The position numbers and the translations under genes are program-made. From contig JAFZPZ010000062.1 in assembly GCA_017552435.1 (NCBI GenBank), positions 1 through 34,519 of the forward strand: DNA of 34,519 nucleotides. The letters are read 5' to 3'. This document shows, in pieces, positions 1 through 6,575 of this stretch. Positions within the stretch are counted from its first letter, which is position 1, and every line of letters begins with the position of its first letter. The notes under the pieces were generated by a model, which made no database searches, was not told where the DNA came from, and saw only the letters and a program-made list of their open reading frames with translations. The DNA is from Bacteroidaceae bacterium (GTDB lineage: Bacteria > Bacteroidota > Bacteroidia > Bacteroidales > Bacteroidaceae).

Positions 1-281
1 CGCAGGAGGAGAACCTCAGCTCGAAGGAGTTCCTGAAGAAGGCCCGTTTCATCGACGTGGCAACCCTCACCAAGGACAAGACCGTGGAGGACGAAGAGGA
101 CTCCAACGCCAGCCAGGGCGGCGGCACCGTAGTGGACGATCCTTCGACTGGAGGCTCAGGACAGGACAACGGTGGCACTACCGGCGGCAACACCGGAGGT
201 AACACCGGAGGCGATGGCGGTGACAACGGTGGTGGTGACGACAACGGTGGCGGCGACGGCCCGATTGGAGACGCTGAGTGA
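1..281 (+). CDS. C-terminal part of a probable HU-family DNA-binding protein (5' end outside window)
   Basis: The open frame enters at base 3 and ends at TGA 279-281, so only about 92 C-terminal residues are visible. They begin with a charged stretch (SSKEFLKKARF) and continue as an acidic, Gly/Asp/Asn-rich low-complexity tail with GGN and GGD repeats, ending in IGDAE. I recall Bacteroidales HU-like proteins with this kind of disordered tail encoded directly before a smalltalk peptide, and a smalltalk gene does follow here. The HU assignment therefore comes mostly from context, because the DNA-binding fold is outside the window. The GTG at 57 is in frame but lies within the continuing frame and is unlikely to be the start. 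Any other secreted or nucleoid protein with a Gly-rich tail remains possible. Confidence 0.55.
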   Translation, partial: QEENLSSKEFLKKARFIDVATLTKDKTVEDEEDSNASQGGGTVVDDPSTGGSGQDNGGTTGGNTGGNTGGDGGDNGGGDDNGGGDGPIGDAE

Positions 282-313
282 ATTTAATCCGGGCTCAATG
301 CCCGGGTTAAATT
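281..313 (+). other. Strong hairpin between the HU-like gene and the smalltalk gene
   Basis: AATTTAATCCGGG (281-293) pairs with CCCGGGTTAAATT (301-313) around a 7-nt loop, giving 13 pairs of which one is a G-U wobble. No T-run follows, so it is probably not a simple intrinsic terminator. It could protect the 3' end of the upstream mRNA or attenuate transcription into the smalltalk gene. Confidence 0.6.
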
Positions 314-346
314 GGATTAAAGATTAAGGATTAAAGATTAAAAATT

Positions 347-454
347 ATGAAAAAAGAAACCTGGAAATTCATCATTCAGACGATAATCGCCATTCTGACG
401 GCTATCGCAACCAGCCTGGGAGTCACCTCCTGCATGGGCTACGGTCCACTCTAA
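347..454 (+). CDS. Smalltalk protein (small hydrophobic Bacteroidales peptide)
   Basis: This is a 35-residue ORF from ATG 347 to TAA 452-454. It has a charged start (MKKETWKF), a hydrophobic segment at about residues 9-26 and a short tail containing TSCMGYGPL. The start, the length and the LGVTSC ending match what I know as the smalltalk family, whose function is unknown. These peptides often sit beside an HU-family gene and an N-acetylmuramoyl-L-alanine amidase. Here the HU-like gene is upstream, but no amidase follows; a terminator and the convergent mtnN come next. The segment ahead of the Cys resembles a membrane anchor or lipoprotein signal, but whether it is lipidated cannot be told. 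Confidence 0.85.
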   Translation: MKKETWKFIIQTIIAILTAIATSLGVTSCMGYGPL

Positions 455-456
455 AG

Positions 457-483
457 CCCCCCGACCCCCTTTAGGGGGAGAAA
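457..483 (+). repeat. C-rich palindromic dispersed repeat, copy 1
   Basis: CCCCCCGA is followed by the palindrome CCCCCTTTAGGGGG and then AGAA. Closely related copies lie at 5037-5062, inside a coding sequence, and at 10348-10373. The palindrome could form a hairpin. The element sits directly after the smalltalk stop codon. Confidence 0.75.
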
Positions 484-516
484 TTGACAATTGACAATTA
501 ACAATTGACAATTAAT
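483..516 (+). repeat. ATTGACA tandem simple repeat (intergenic)
   Basis: Four imperfect copies of ATTGACA/ATTAACA lie between the C-rich palindrome and the terminator. The complementary unit TTGTCAA recurs inside coding sequences at 1825-1856 and 11431-11462. Confidence 0.8.
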
Positions 517-522
517 TGGCTG

Positions 523-551
523 GGCTCGCGGAACGCGGGCCTGGCTTTTTT
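523..551 (+). terminator. Intrinsic terminator after the smalltalk gene
   Basis: GGCTCGCG (523-530) pairs with CGCGGGCC (534-541) around a GAA loop with one G-U wobble. A T-run at 546-551 follows, overlapping the stop codon of the convergent mtnN. Confidence 0.75.
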
Positions 552-1239
552 ATATCCTGCTTAGGAATTCCTTGGTGACGGTGAAACTCTTGTCTGCCAT
601 GGTGTCCCAGAAGTTGAGGTACTGGTCGAAGTGTGCCTTCACGCCTGGGGTGTCGCTGATGATGCGGAAGCTGAGCGATGGCACCTGCCACATGTGACAG
701 ACCTGTGCAATGGCGGCACTCTCCATATCAACGGCCAGTCCTTCGGGGTACTTCTGCTTGATGACATCCAGCTCGTCGCGACTGGTGATGAACTGGTCGC
801 CCGTACAGATCAGACCAGGGACGATGCGGACATCGGCTTTCAGAGACTTGGCGATGCCGACGAGGCGTTCGTCGCCACTGAAGAACTTGGGAAGTCCCTG
901 CACCTGACCGGGATCGCAGTTGTCACCGCAATAGACATCGTGATAGCAGACCTGGCTGCCGATGACGACGTCCATCACATCGAGCTTTGCATCGATGCCC
1001 CCTGCAACGCCTGTGGAGATGACGCAATCGGGATGAAACGACATGATGAGGTTTGTCACACCCGAGGCGGCGTTGGTCTTGCCTATGCCGCATTGCAGCA
1101 ACACCACTTTGTTTTCCCCCAAAGTGCCGACAAGGAACTCCTGTGGGCCGCTTTGTACTGTTCCTGTTTCCTGCAACATGGCAGCGACCTGACGGTATTC
1201 CACGCTCATTGCAGTCAGTATGCCTATCGTCTTTTGCAT
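550..1239 (-). CDS. mtnN: 5'-methylthioadenosine/S-adenosylhomocysteine nucleosidase
   Basis: The enzyme hydrolyses the N-glycosidic bond of methylthioadenosine and S-adenosylhomocysteine, releasing adenine, in methionine salvage and the methyl cycle. The 229-residue protein aligns by eye along the whole length of E. coli MTAN. It has GILTAMSVE with Glu14 (the general acid position), QCGIGKTNAA, STGVAGG, the YHD motif, AVDMES with Glu173, and RIISD with catalytic Asp196. I chose ATG 1239; a TTG two codons upstream is possible but unneeded. A TAACTTTG box at 1263-1270 lies just upstream, so the gene appears monocistronic and divergent from the permease. Its stop codon overlaps the T-run of the convergent terminator. 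Confidence 0.95.
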   Translation of the reverse strand: MQKTIGILTAMSVEYRQVAAMLQETGTVQSGPQEFLVGTLGENKVVLLQCGIGKTNAASGVTNLIMSFHPDCVISTGVAGGIDAKLDVMDVVIGSQVCYHDVYCGDNCDPGQVQGLPKFFSGDERLVGIAKSLKADVRIVPGLICTGDQFITSRDELDVIKQKYPEGLAVDMESAAIAQVCHMWQVPSLSFRIISDTPGVKAHFDQYLNFWDTMADKSFTVTKEFLSRI

Positions 1240-1262
1240 AATCAATTTTGATGATTTTAGTG

Positions 1263-1270
1263 CAAAGTTA
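1263..1270 (-). promoter_or_regulatory. Bacteroidetes -7 box for mtnN
   Basis: The minus strand reads TAACTTTG, matching TAnnTTTG, and lies 23 nt upstream of ATG 1239. Confidence 0.65.
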
Positions 1271-1275
1271 TAAAA

Positions 1276-1305
1276 AGATTAGAGATTAAGGATTAAAGAT
1301 TAGGG
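1276..1305 (+). repeat. GATTAAG-type simple repeat between divergent promoters
   Basis: Four tandem units of about 7 nt (GATTAGA, GATTAAG, GATTAAA, GATTAGG) separate the mtnN and permease promoters. The same unit occurs at 315-340 and 11366-11395. Confidence 0.75.
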
Positions 1306-1314
1306 ATTTTTTTA

Positions 1315-1322
1315 TAATTTTG
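1315..1322 (+). promoter_or_regulatory. Bacteroidetes -7 box for the metal permease
   Basis: TAATTTTG matches TAnnTTTG and lies 23 nt before ATG 1346. The upstream -33 region is made of the GATTAAG repeat, so no clear -33 TTTG is seen. Confidence 0.6.
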
Positions 1323-1345
1323 CAGCGTTTTATCATCAAAGGACA

Positions 1346-2446
1346 ATGTTTAATATCTTAAATGAAATATGGACTTTGCTGTGCGAGATGTCGCCCTATC
1401 TGCTGCTGGGTTTCCTGCTGGCAGGCCTGATGCATGAGTTTGTGCCAGGTACGGTCTATACGAAGCATCTGGGCGACCGTTCGCTTCGCAGCGTGGTTCT
1501 GGCAGCACTTTTCGGCGTTCCCCTACCCCTCTGCTCCTGCGGAGTCATCCCGACAGCAATGGGCATCCGCAAAGAAGGAGCCAGCAAAGGTGCCACGATT
1601 TCCTTCCTGATTGCCACACCCCAGACGGGCGTTGACAGCATCATCGCGACATACAGCCTGATGGGACTCCCCTTTGCCATCATCCGCCCCATTGTGGCTC
1701 TGGTGACAGCCATCTTTGGCGGAGCGCTGTGCAATGTGTTTGATTCGGAAGACGAAATTATCGTTGTACGCAAAAAACAGGAGACGTGCTGCAAGGAACA
1801 GACAACATGTTGCAAGGAACAGAAATTGTCAATTGTCAATTCTCAATTGTCAATTAGAATAGGCCGCGCCCTCTCCTACGCCTTTGGCGAGATGATGGAA
1901 GACATCGGCAAGTGGCTGGTGATGGGACTTATCGTGGCAGGCATCATTACTGCTGCTGTGCCCGATTCCTGGTTCACCATCTTCCAGGGGAACACGCTCT
2001 ACAGCATCCTTTTCGTCCTCGTCTTCAGCATTCCCATGTACCTTTGTGCCACAGGAAGCATCCCCATCGCCTTGGCTCTGATGCTGAAGGGACTGACCCC
2101 CGGCGCTGCTTTGGTGCTCCTGATGGCAGGCCCCGCAAGTAATGCGGCAAGCATCCTGGTGGTCGGCAAAGTGCTGGGGAAGCGTTCCATGATGATTTAC
2201 CTGGTAGCCATCATCACCGGAGCCGTTCTCTTCGGCTTTGGCATCGACTATCTGCTGCCGCGTGAGTGGTTCACGGTTCCCATCGCCCAATACGATGCTT
2301 GCCACGCAGAGGGTATCAGCCTCTTCTCCTATCTCTGTACGGGACTTCTGATTGTGCTGTTGCTGCGAGCCCTTTTACCCTGGCACCTCTTCGGCGCCAA
2401 ACACCATCATCACCACCATTGCGATTGTTGCTGCGAAGAACAATAA
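1346..2446 (+). CDS. SO_0444-type Cu/Zn efflux permease (DUF318/ArsP-like) with His/Cys-rich tail
   Basis: This is a 366-residue polytopic membrane protein. Two related halves each carry the family signature: PLPLCSCGVIP (residues 60-69, Cys63 and Cys65) and MYLCATGSIP (231-240). MAGPASNAAS follows at 260-269. Such permeases are thought to export metals or metalloids. A linker at about 135-170 contains a duplicated CCKEQ unit, followed by KLSIVNSQLSI, which is encoded by the in-frame intergenic-type repeat at 1825-1856. The C-terminus has six consecutive His and then CDCCC (353-363), a likely cytosolic metal-binding tail. It is encoded by mixed CAC/CAT codons and is part of the gene, not a cloning tag. 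A weak A/T hairpin at about 2446-2472 may terminate it. The substrate metal is inferred, and arsenical export remains possible. Confidence 0.85.
   Translation: MFNILNEIWTLLCEMSPYLLLGFLLAGLMHEFVPGTVYTKHLGDRSLRSVVLAALFGVPLPLCSCGVIPTAMGIRKEGASKGATISFLIATPQTGVDSIIATYSLMGLPFAIIRPIVALVTAIFGGALCNVFDSEDEIIVVRKKQETCCKEQTTCCKEQKLSIVNSQLSIRIGRALSYAFGEMMEDIGKWLVMGLIVAGIITAAVPDSWFTIFQGNTLYSILFVLVFSIPMYLCATGSIPIALALMLKGLTPGAALVLLMAGPASNAASILVVGKVLGKRSMMIYLVAIITGAVLFGFGIDYLLPREWFTVPIAQYDACHAEGISLFSYLCTGLLIVLLLRALLPWHLFGAKHHHHHHCDCCCEEQ
1825..1856 (+). repeat. ATTGTCA simple repeat captured inside the permease gene
   Basis: Tandem ATTGTCA units, one changed to ATTCTCA, match the intergenic repeats in unit. 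They are read in frame as KLSIVNSQLSI between the two permease halves. Confidence 0.8.
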
Positions 2447-2469
2447 AAAGAAAAAACATACGTTTTTCT

Positions 2470-2500
2470 TTTGTATTTTGCTCGCTTATTCGTAACTTTG
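2470..2500 (+). promoter_or_regulatory. Upstream copy of a duplicated promoter before aqpZ
   Basis: TTTG (2470-2473) is followed by a 19-nt spacer and TAACTTTG (2493-2500). The stretch CTTATTCGTAACTTTG is repeated exactly 74 nt downstream. Confidence 0.55.
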
Positions 2501-2542
2501 ACTGGCGTCGAAGGTACTCTCGTTCGGAAAAACTCAAATAAA

Positions 2543-2574
2543 TTTGGTTTTTCGCTCACTTATTCGTAACTTTG
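2543..2574 (+). promoter_or_regulatory. Proximal aqpZ promoter
   Basis: TTTG (2543-2546), a 20-nt spacer and TAACTTTG (2567-2574) match the Bacteroidetes consensus very well. An A/T-rich leader of about 65 nt separates it from ATG 2646. Confidence 0.75.
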
Positions 2575-2645
2575 CAAGCAGATAACTCAAAATTATCAAC
2601 TTTTTAACATTTAAACCTTTTAACTTTTAAACAACAAAACAAGCT

Positions 2646-3317
2646 ATGAAAAAGTACATTGCTGAATGTATCGGTACATTCGTACTGACATTCCTCGGTT
2701 GCGGTGCAGCCGTCAGTCTGGGTTGTGGAACTCCCGAAGGTGGAATTGCTGCCGTTGTAGGCACTGCCATTGCCTTTGGCCTCTCTGTTGTAGCGATGGC
2801 TTATACCATCGGCGGAATCTCCGGATGCCACATCAATCCTGCCATCACGCTGGGCTGCCTCGTCACAGGTCGCATCAGCGCTAAGGACTGCTGCGGCTAC
2901 ATGGTGGGTCAGGTTGTTGGTGCCATCATTGCCGGCGCTGCTCTGGCTGCTTTCTATCCCGGGACAGGCTTGGGCACAAACGGCATCGGAGCCGGATGTA
3001 ACGGCTGCTGGTGCATTGCACTCTCTGTCGAGATTGTCCTCACTGCCCTCTTCGTTCTGGTAGTACTGGGTGCAACACACAAGACGAATGGCGCAACCGG
3101 CAACTTTGCAGGTCTGGCTATCGGTCTCTCGCTGATTCTCATCCACCTGGTAGGCATCTACTTCACCGGTACAAGCGTTAACCCCGCACGTTCCATCGGT
3201 CCCGCTCTGTTCGTTGGTGGCGAAGCACTTGCCAACGTCTGGATCTTCATCGTAGGTCCTTTCGTAGGAGCACTCGTAGCCGCTATCCTCTGGAAGGGTA
3301 TTGAAACAAAGGAATAG
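2646..3317 (+). CDS. aqpZ: Aquaporin Z-like water channel (MIP family)
   Basis: This 223-residue inner-membrane channel mediates passive water flow. Both hemipore motifs are intact: HINPAIT (NPA at 64-66) and SVNPARS (NPA at 179-181). The selectivity-filter positions match AqpZ rather than GlpF, namely Phe44, His167, Thr176 and Arg182, so it should be water-selective. Six membrane segments fit the family and the length is close to that of E. coli AqpZ. The protein is rich in Cys (for example GCGTP, DCCGY and CNGCWC). It has its own strong promoter with an upstream duplicate. It ends 10 bp from the convergent HAD gene, with no obvious terminator between them. Confidence 0.93.
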   Translation: MKKYIAECIGTFVLTFLGCGAAVSLGCGTPEGGIAAVVGTAIAFGLSVVAMAYTIGGISGCHINPAITLGCLVTGRISAKDCCGYMVGQVVGAIIAGAALAAFYPGTGLGTNGIGAGCNGCWCIALSVEIVLTALFVLVVLGATHKTNGATGNFAGLAIGLSLILIHLVGIYFTGTSVNPARSIGPALFVGGEALANVWIFIVGPFVGALVAAILWKGIETKE

Positions 3318-3327
3318 ATTCAGGGAT

Positions 3328-4134
3328 TCATAGATTCAGATACCTCACGACCGCGTTGGCAACACCATCGCGGTCGTTGCTTTCTGTGATGTAGCTTGCA
3401 GCTTCCTTGACACGCTTCTTTGCATTGCGAGTGGCACAGGAAAGCCCGGCAATACGCATCATATTGATGTCGTTATAGCCGTCGCCACAGCAGAGCAATT
3501 CGTCCGTTCTGCCCCCTACCCTTTCCAGAAGTTCCCTGAGTGCTTCTGCTTTATCAATTCCTTTAGGCATGATTTCGAGCAAGAAACTCTCGCTGCGACA
3601 AATGCTGAGGCTCGTCTCGAACTGCTTACTTATTCTGCGTTCCAAATGCCAAAGCCTTCGGGGAGCACCTGTCACGAGACATTTGTGCTGTGGATCTGTG
3701 ATGGTCTGGACGAAGTTGTTCGTCTCAATCAAAGGCATCTTGTTGGCCCGCGAGATGTACTGCGAATGCTCGTCGGGTTCGCCCTGAACGACGATACTGT
3801 TGTCTTTGTAGCCGTGAATGTGGAAGCCGTTCCCGACAGCCCATGCAAGTTCTGGAATGAGGGAAAGCGGAATGGCTTGCTCCTTGATGGCTTTGCCCTC
3901 GGTACAATCCCAGACAAGGCTTCCGTTGAAGGAAATAATGTAGCCCCGGTGTTTCTGCAGCTCCAGCTGCTCGGCAAAGGGAAGGATGCTGTAAAGGGGA
4001 CGTCCGCTAGCCAGAATGACGGTAAGCCCACGCCTCTGTGCCTCTATGAGCACCTGCTGAGAGTAAGGCGTGATGGTCTTGGCAGAGGTAAGAAGCGTAC
4101 CATCCAGGTCGGCAGCAAGGAAGCGAAACACCAT
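3328..4134 (-). CDS. Cof-type HAD-IIB hydrolase (sugar-phosphate or nucleotide phosphatase)
   Basis: This 268-residue cytosolic phosphatase of the HAD superfamily has motif I AADLDGTLL (nucleophile Asp9, Asp11), motif II LASGRP (Ser43), a motif III Lys in MPKGIDK (191-195) and motif IV GDGYND (217-222). The cap between motifs II and III and the phrase GIDKAEAL mark the Cof/YbjI group. Members dephosphorylate sugar phosphates, FMN, pyridoxal phosphate or similar compounds, and the substrate cannot be read from sequence. It is last in a minus-strand series, after the FHA gene. The 86-bp gap consists almost entirely of simple repeats. Confidence 0.9.
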   Translation of the reverse strand: MVFRFLAADLDGTLLTSAKTITPYSQQVLIEAQRRGLTVILASGRPLYSILPFAEQLELQKHRGYIISFNGSLVWDCTEGKAIKEQAIPLSLIPELAWAVGNGFHIHGYKDNSIVVQGEPDEHSQYISRANKMPLIETNNFVQTITDPQHKCLVTGAPRRLWHLERRISKQFETSLSICRSESFLLEIMPKGIDKAEALRELLERVGGRTDELLCCGDGYNDINMMRIAGLSCATRNAKKRVKEAASYITESNDRDGVANAVVRYLNL

Positions 4135-4220
4135 TATAATTTACGATTTAATGATTTACTATTTACGATTTGACGATTTAAACAAATCAACAATCCTTAA
4201 ATCCTAAAATATTTAAATCC
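4135..4220 (-). repeat. Spacer made of short AT-rich simple repeats
   Basis: On the minus strand the spacer reads as runs of GATTTAAG-like units, followed by AAATCGTAAATAGTAAATC and a second AAATCGTAAATTA. No gene or clear promoter is seen. It resembles the other simple-repeat spacers in this window. Confidence 0.6.
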
Positions 4221-4721
4221 TTAAATTTCTAGCTTCAGGATGAGCGTGGTGGCTCCGATTGTGATGACAGAACCATCCTGCAGGCGGACACGGTCCTGGT
4301 CGCGCAGGATGTCGTTCATGTAGAAAGTGCCGGTTCCTGAAGGTGCATCGCGCAGGATGTATTGCAGATGTCCGTCTTTCCCACGCTGGACACGAATAAT
4401 GCAGTGGCGGGTATCGACACTGGGGTCAACCGTCTCGATGGGTTTGTTAATGTTCGTGCCATGCACATAGCGTCCGAAGACATTGTCGCCCATCTCCAGC
4501 GGTATTTCCTGCCTGTAGTGGAAGGCGTTCTCGACAACGATGATGGTCCCAAGAGCCTCGTTGTTCACCTCGCCATTGGAGGGGACGGAGGAGGCTGGAA
4601 TCTGTATCGCAAACTGCTTATTGCATTCGCTGCAGACGAAGACGAGACGCTGGCCAGGTTGGTAGCGCGTCTCGTCGAAAACCGTATAGCTGTTGCATTT
4701 GGGGCAACGAACCTTTTTCAT
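4221..4721 (-). CDS. Zinc-ribbon plus FHA-domain protein
   Basis: This 166-residue cytosolic protein starts with a zinc ribbon (Cys6-Pro-Lys-Cys9 and Cys30-Ser-Glu-Cys33). An FHA domain at about residues 58-166 shows the family hallmarks: FGR with Arg84, TRH (104-106), SGTGT (128-132) and Asn136. FHA domains bind phosphothreonine peptides, so this is probably an adaptor or sensor for Ser/Thr phosphorylation. No kinase or phosphatase of that type is encoded nearby. It lies 66 bp downstream of the HU/SPOR gene and is possibly in the same operon. A small hairpin at 4758-4774 lies in that gap without a T-tail. The partner is unknown. Confidence 0.88.
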   Translation of the reverse strand: MKKVRCPKCNSYTVFDETRYQPGQRLVFVCSECNKQFAIQIPASSVPSNGEVNNEALGTIIVVENAFHYRQEIPLEMGDNVFGRYVHGTNINKPIETVDPSVDTRHCIIRVQRGKDGHLQYILRDAPSGTGTFYMNDILRDQDRVRLQDGSVITIGATTLILKLEI

Positions 4722-4787
4722 TTACTATTTATATTTCTTAGATTCTTTAAAACTAAGGCGCACTTTTAATGCGCGGAGTCCTATTTA

Positions 4788-5849
4788 CTATTCGATAGGC
4801 TTTATCTCATCTTTCACATAGCAGGGCCATGCGTGAGAGAGGTCCTTGCTCTCAGTCTTCATGCGACGAATCTCGGCGTAGGCATCGTCCTGCGTCTCAA
4901 AACCAGGAATGATGACGCGCACCATACCACCGAACTCACAGGCCTGAGCCTTGAAGCCCTGTTCCTGAAGCTTAGCGGCATAGCTGAGAGCGTTTTTCTT
5001 GCTAATGGCACTTGCCAGAACGATGACGTAGGGAGACCCCCCATCCCCCTTCAGGGGGAGAATTTCCTTTTTTGGGGATTCCTGCTTCGGCTCTGGTTCT
5101 GCGACAGCTTCTGCCACAGGAGCTTCTTCGACAGTCTTTACTGCAACCACCGGCTGTTCAGCCTTCTTCGGCTGGGGCTTAGCAACAGGAACAAGCTTGG
5201 GGGTTATCAGAAGTTCTGTATCTGCCTTCTGGCTTTCGTTTGCCACGGGATTCCCGTAGGGTGAAGTGAAGGTAAAGAAGAGCACGATGGAAGCAGCCAC
5301 AGCAGTCACGTAATTGAAAACGCGACGATTGATGCGGATGATAATGGTGTCCGGGTCGGTTGCAATGGTTGTCAGCTTTGTCTTGCGATTTGCATGCTTC
5401 TTGTCTCTGTGCTGACGGACATCGTTGCTCAGCTTGGCAAAGGGAATGGCATCGAGCCCATAGTATGCAGGCGAAGCAATGCCCGACTGCAAAGGCATAA
5501 AACTGATTTGCCCGTTCTGTGTGTCACGAAGCATATAGCCCATACTGCCCACAGAGACAGAACCTTCCTCGGCCAACGCCTGCTGCAGCTCATCCACATA
5601 TTCCACACACATGATGCGGGCCTCGTGGCGCGACAGATTATGAAGCTTTGAAAGCGACAGGATAAAGTCTTCGCCGGCTTCCCGTTCATTCCATCGGAAA
5701 GAGACGGTGCGATATGGGGGTAGGAAGATACCCTCCTCGTCGATACGTTTGCTGCTCATGTCCCTGACTATGAATGTACCAAACTGCGGTACGCTCACTT
5801 CGTCATGACTGAGCAGCATGTACTCGATATGTGTTGAAAGTTCTATCAT
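4788..5849 (-). CDS. Membrane protein with CCDC81-type HU domains and a C-terminal SPOR domain
   Basis: From ATG 5849 the product is 353 residues. Two HU-related domains of the bacterial CCDC81 type occupy about 1-135 (MIELSTHIEYMLLSHDEVSVP, then a second around VEYVDELQQAL). A single membrane span lies at about 178-196, followed by a Pro/Glu/Lys-rich linker and a SPOR domain at about 273-346. SPOR domains bind denuded septal peptidoglycan. The layout suggests cytosolic HU domains linked to the periplasmic wall, consistent with an envelope or division role. I chose ATG 5849, not 5918, because the HU fold begins there and a near-perfect promoter overlaps the upstream codons. The linker segment ILPLKGDGGS is encoded by a C-rich dispersed repeat (5037-5062). 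Confidence 0.88.
   Translation of the reverse strand: MIELSTHIEYMLLSHDEVSVPQFGTFIVRDMSSKRIDEEGIFLPPYRTVSFRWNEREAGEDFILSLSKLHNLSRHEARIMCVEYVDELQQALAEEGSVSVGSMGYMLRDTQNGQISFMPLQSGIASPAYYGLDAIPFAKLSNDVRQHRDKKHANRKTKLTTIATDPDTIIIRINRRVFNYVTAVAASIVLFFTFTSPYGNPVANESQKADTELLITPKLVPVAKPQPKKAEQPVVAVKTVEEAPVAEAVAEPEPKQESPKKEILPLKGDGGSPYVIVLASAISKKNALSYAAKLQEQGFKAQACEFGGMVRVIIPGFETQDDAYAEIRRMKTESKDLSHAWPCYVKDEIKPIE
5037..5062 (+). repeat. C-rich palindromic dispersed repeat, copy 2 (inside the SPOR gene)
   Basis: CCCCCC, two bases, then CCCCCTTCAGGGGG and AGAA. This is the same element as copies 1 and 3 with one change in the palindrome. On the minus strand it is read in frame as ILPLKGDGGS directly before the SPOR domain. 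Confidence 0.8.
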
Positions 5850-5854
5850 GCCTG

Positions 5855-5886
5855 CAAAGGTACGAAGAAAGTTTGAGAGTCCCAAA
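5855..5886 (-). promoter_or_regulatory. Promoter abutting the HU/SPOR start codon
   Basis: On the minus strand, TTTG (5883-5886), exactly 20 nt, then TACCTTTG (5855-5862). Only five bases separate the -7 box from ATG 5849, which predicts a leaderless or nearly leaderless mRNA. Confidence 0.7.
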
Positions 5887-5926
5887 CTTTTCGGATAGAA
5901 GTTATCAACAATTTTCAAGTAAAACT

Positions 5927-6553
5927 TTAATCTTTTTCCTCGGCGATGGCCTTAATTTGTTCAGCCACTTCGGGTTTAATCTTGTATCGTTTATTTAATC
6001 CTTTAACTATATCATTCGTGATGTTAAACTTAGGATTGGCAATAAGAAGGTTGTCTCCAGCCTTTACCAACACATAATCGTACTTCCTTGTCTTGTTATA
6101 GCGTCTCAGGAAAGACTGAATGCTGTCGCGAGCCTCTTCGTTGATGCGAGCCTGCTCCATGGCGAACTCATTCTGAAGGCGGTCGGCCAGTTCTGCGAGG
6201 TCGTTCTGTTCCCTCTGGATGGAAGCTTGTGCACGCTCCACCTCATCACGGGTTGTGAAGCCATTGCTCTCGTACTTCTTCTGTACAGCAGCAGCATGGT
6301 TCTCCAGAGCACGCTGTTTCTGAGCCAGCGTCTTTTGGATGTTATTACCCTTGCGGGTGAGCACTTCGCTGTAGTCCTTGTAGAGTTGGTACCGGCTCAT
6401 CAGCGTGTCAAGTTCCACATAGGCAATCTTTATGCCGACTGTCTGTTCTTCCTGGTCATTTCCGTTTGTCACTTCCTCTTCGCCTTTAGAGCCACAAGCT
6501 CCGAGTAAAAGAGCTGCAACCACAAGAGTTGCACTGGTCAAATACTTTTTCAT
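5927..6553 (-). CDS. OmpH/Skp-family periplasmic lipoprotein
   Basis: This 208-residue protein has a lipoprotein signal (MKKYLTSATLVVAALLLGAC, lipid-attached Cys20), an acidic linker, IAYVELDTLMSRYQLYKDY (the OmpH/Skp start), a long charged coiled coil at about residues 60-140 and a C-terminal strand region. Skp-type proteins are periplasmic chaperones for outer-membrane proteins. A lipid anchor is unlike E. coli Skp, so this is a family-level call, not an orthologue call. I chose ATG 6553 because it places the signal peptide at the N-terminus; an in-frame ATG at 6568 would add five residues. It follows the small membrane protein by 22 bp, probably in one operon. Confidence 0.85.
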   Translation of the reverse strand: MKKYLTSATLVVAALLLGACGSKGEEEVTNGNDQEEQTVGIKIAYVELDTLMSRYQLYKDYSEVLTRKGNNIQKTLAQKQRALENHAAAVQKKYESNGFTTRDEVERAQASIQREQNDLAELADRLQNEFAMEQARINEEARDSIQSFLRRYNKTRKYDYVLVKAGDNLLIANPKFNITNDIVKGLNKRYKIKPEVAEQIKAIAEEKD

Positions 6554-6575
6554 AGTCTTACTATACATTATTATA

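Noticed and set aside
631-1251. Long open frame on plus opposite mtnN
   Set aside because: It lies entirely on the antisense strand of a clear mtnN, and its composition (His/Asp/Ala-rich) is typical of a shadow frame.
2402-2446. His6 tag or vector contamination in the permease
   Set aside because: Codons are mixed, the Cys-rich continuation is natural for metal transporters, and both flanks are normal genome sequence.
4758-4774. Terminator between the HU/SPOR and FHA genes
   Set aside because: The GCGCA/TGCGC stem is only five pairs and has no T-run on the minus strand, so read-through into the FHA gene is as likely.
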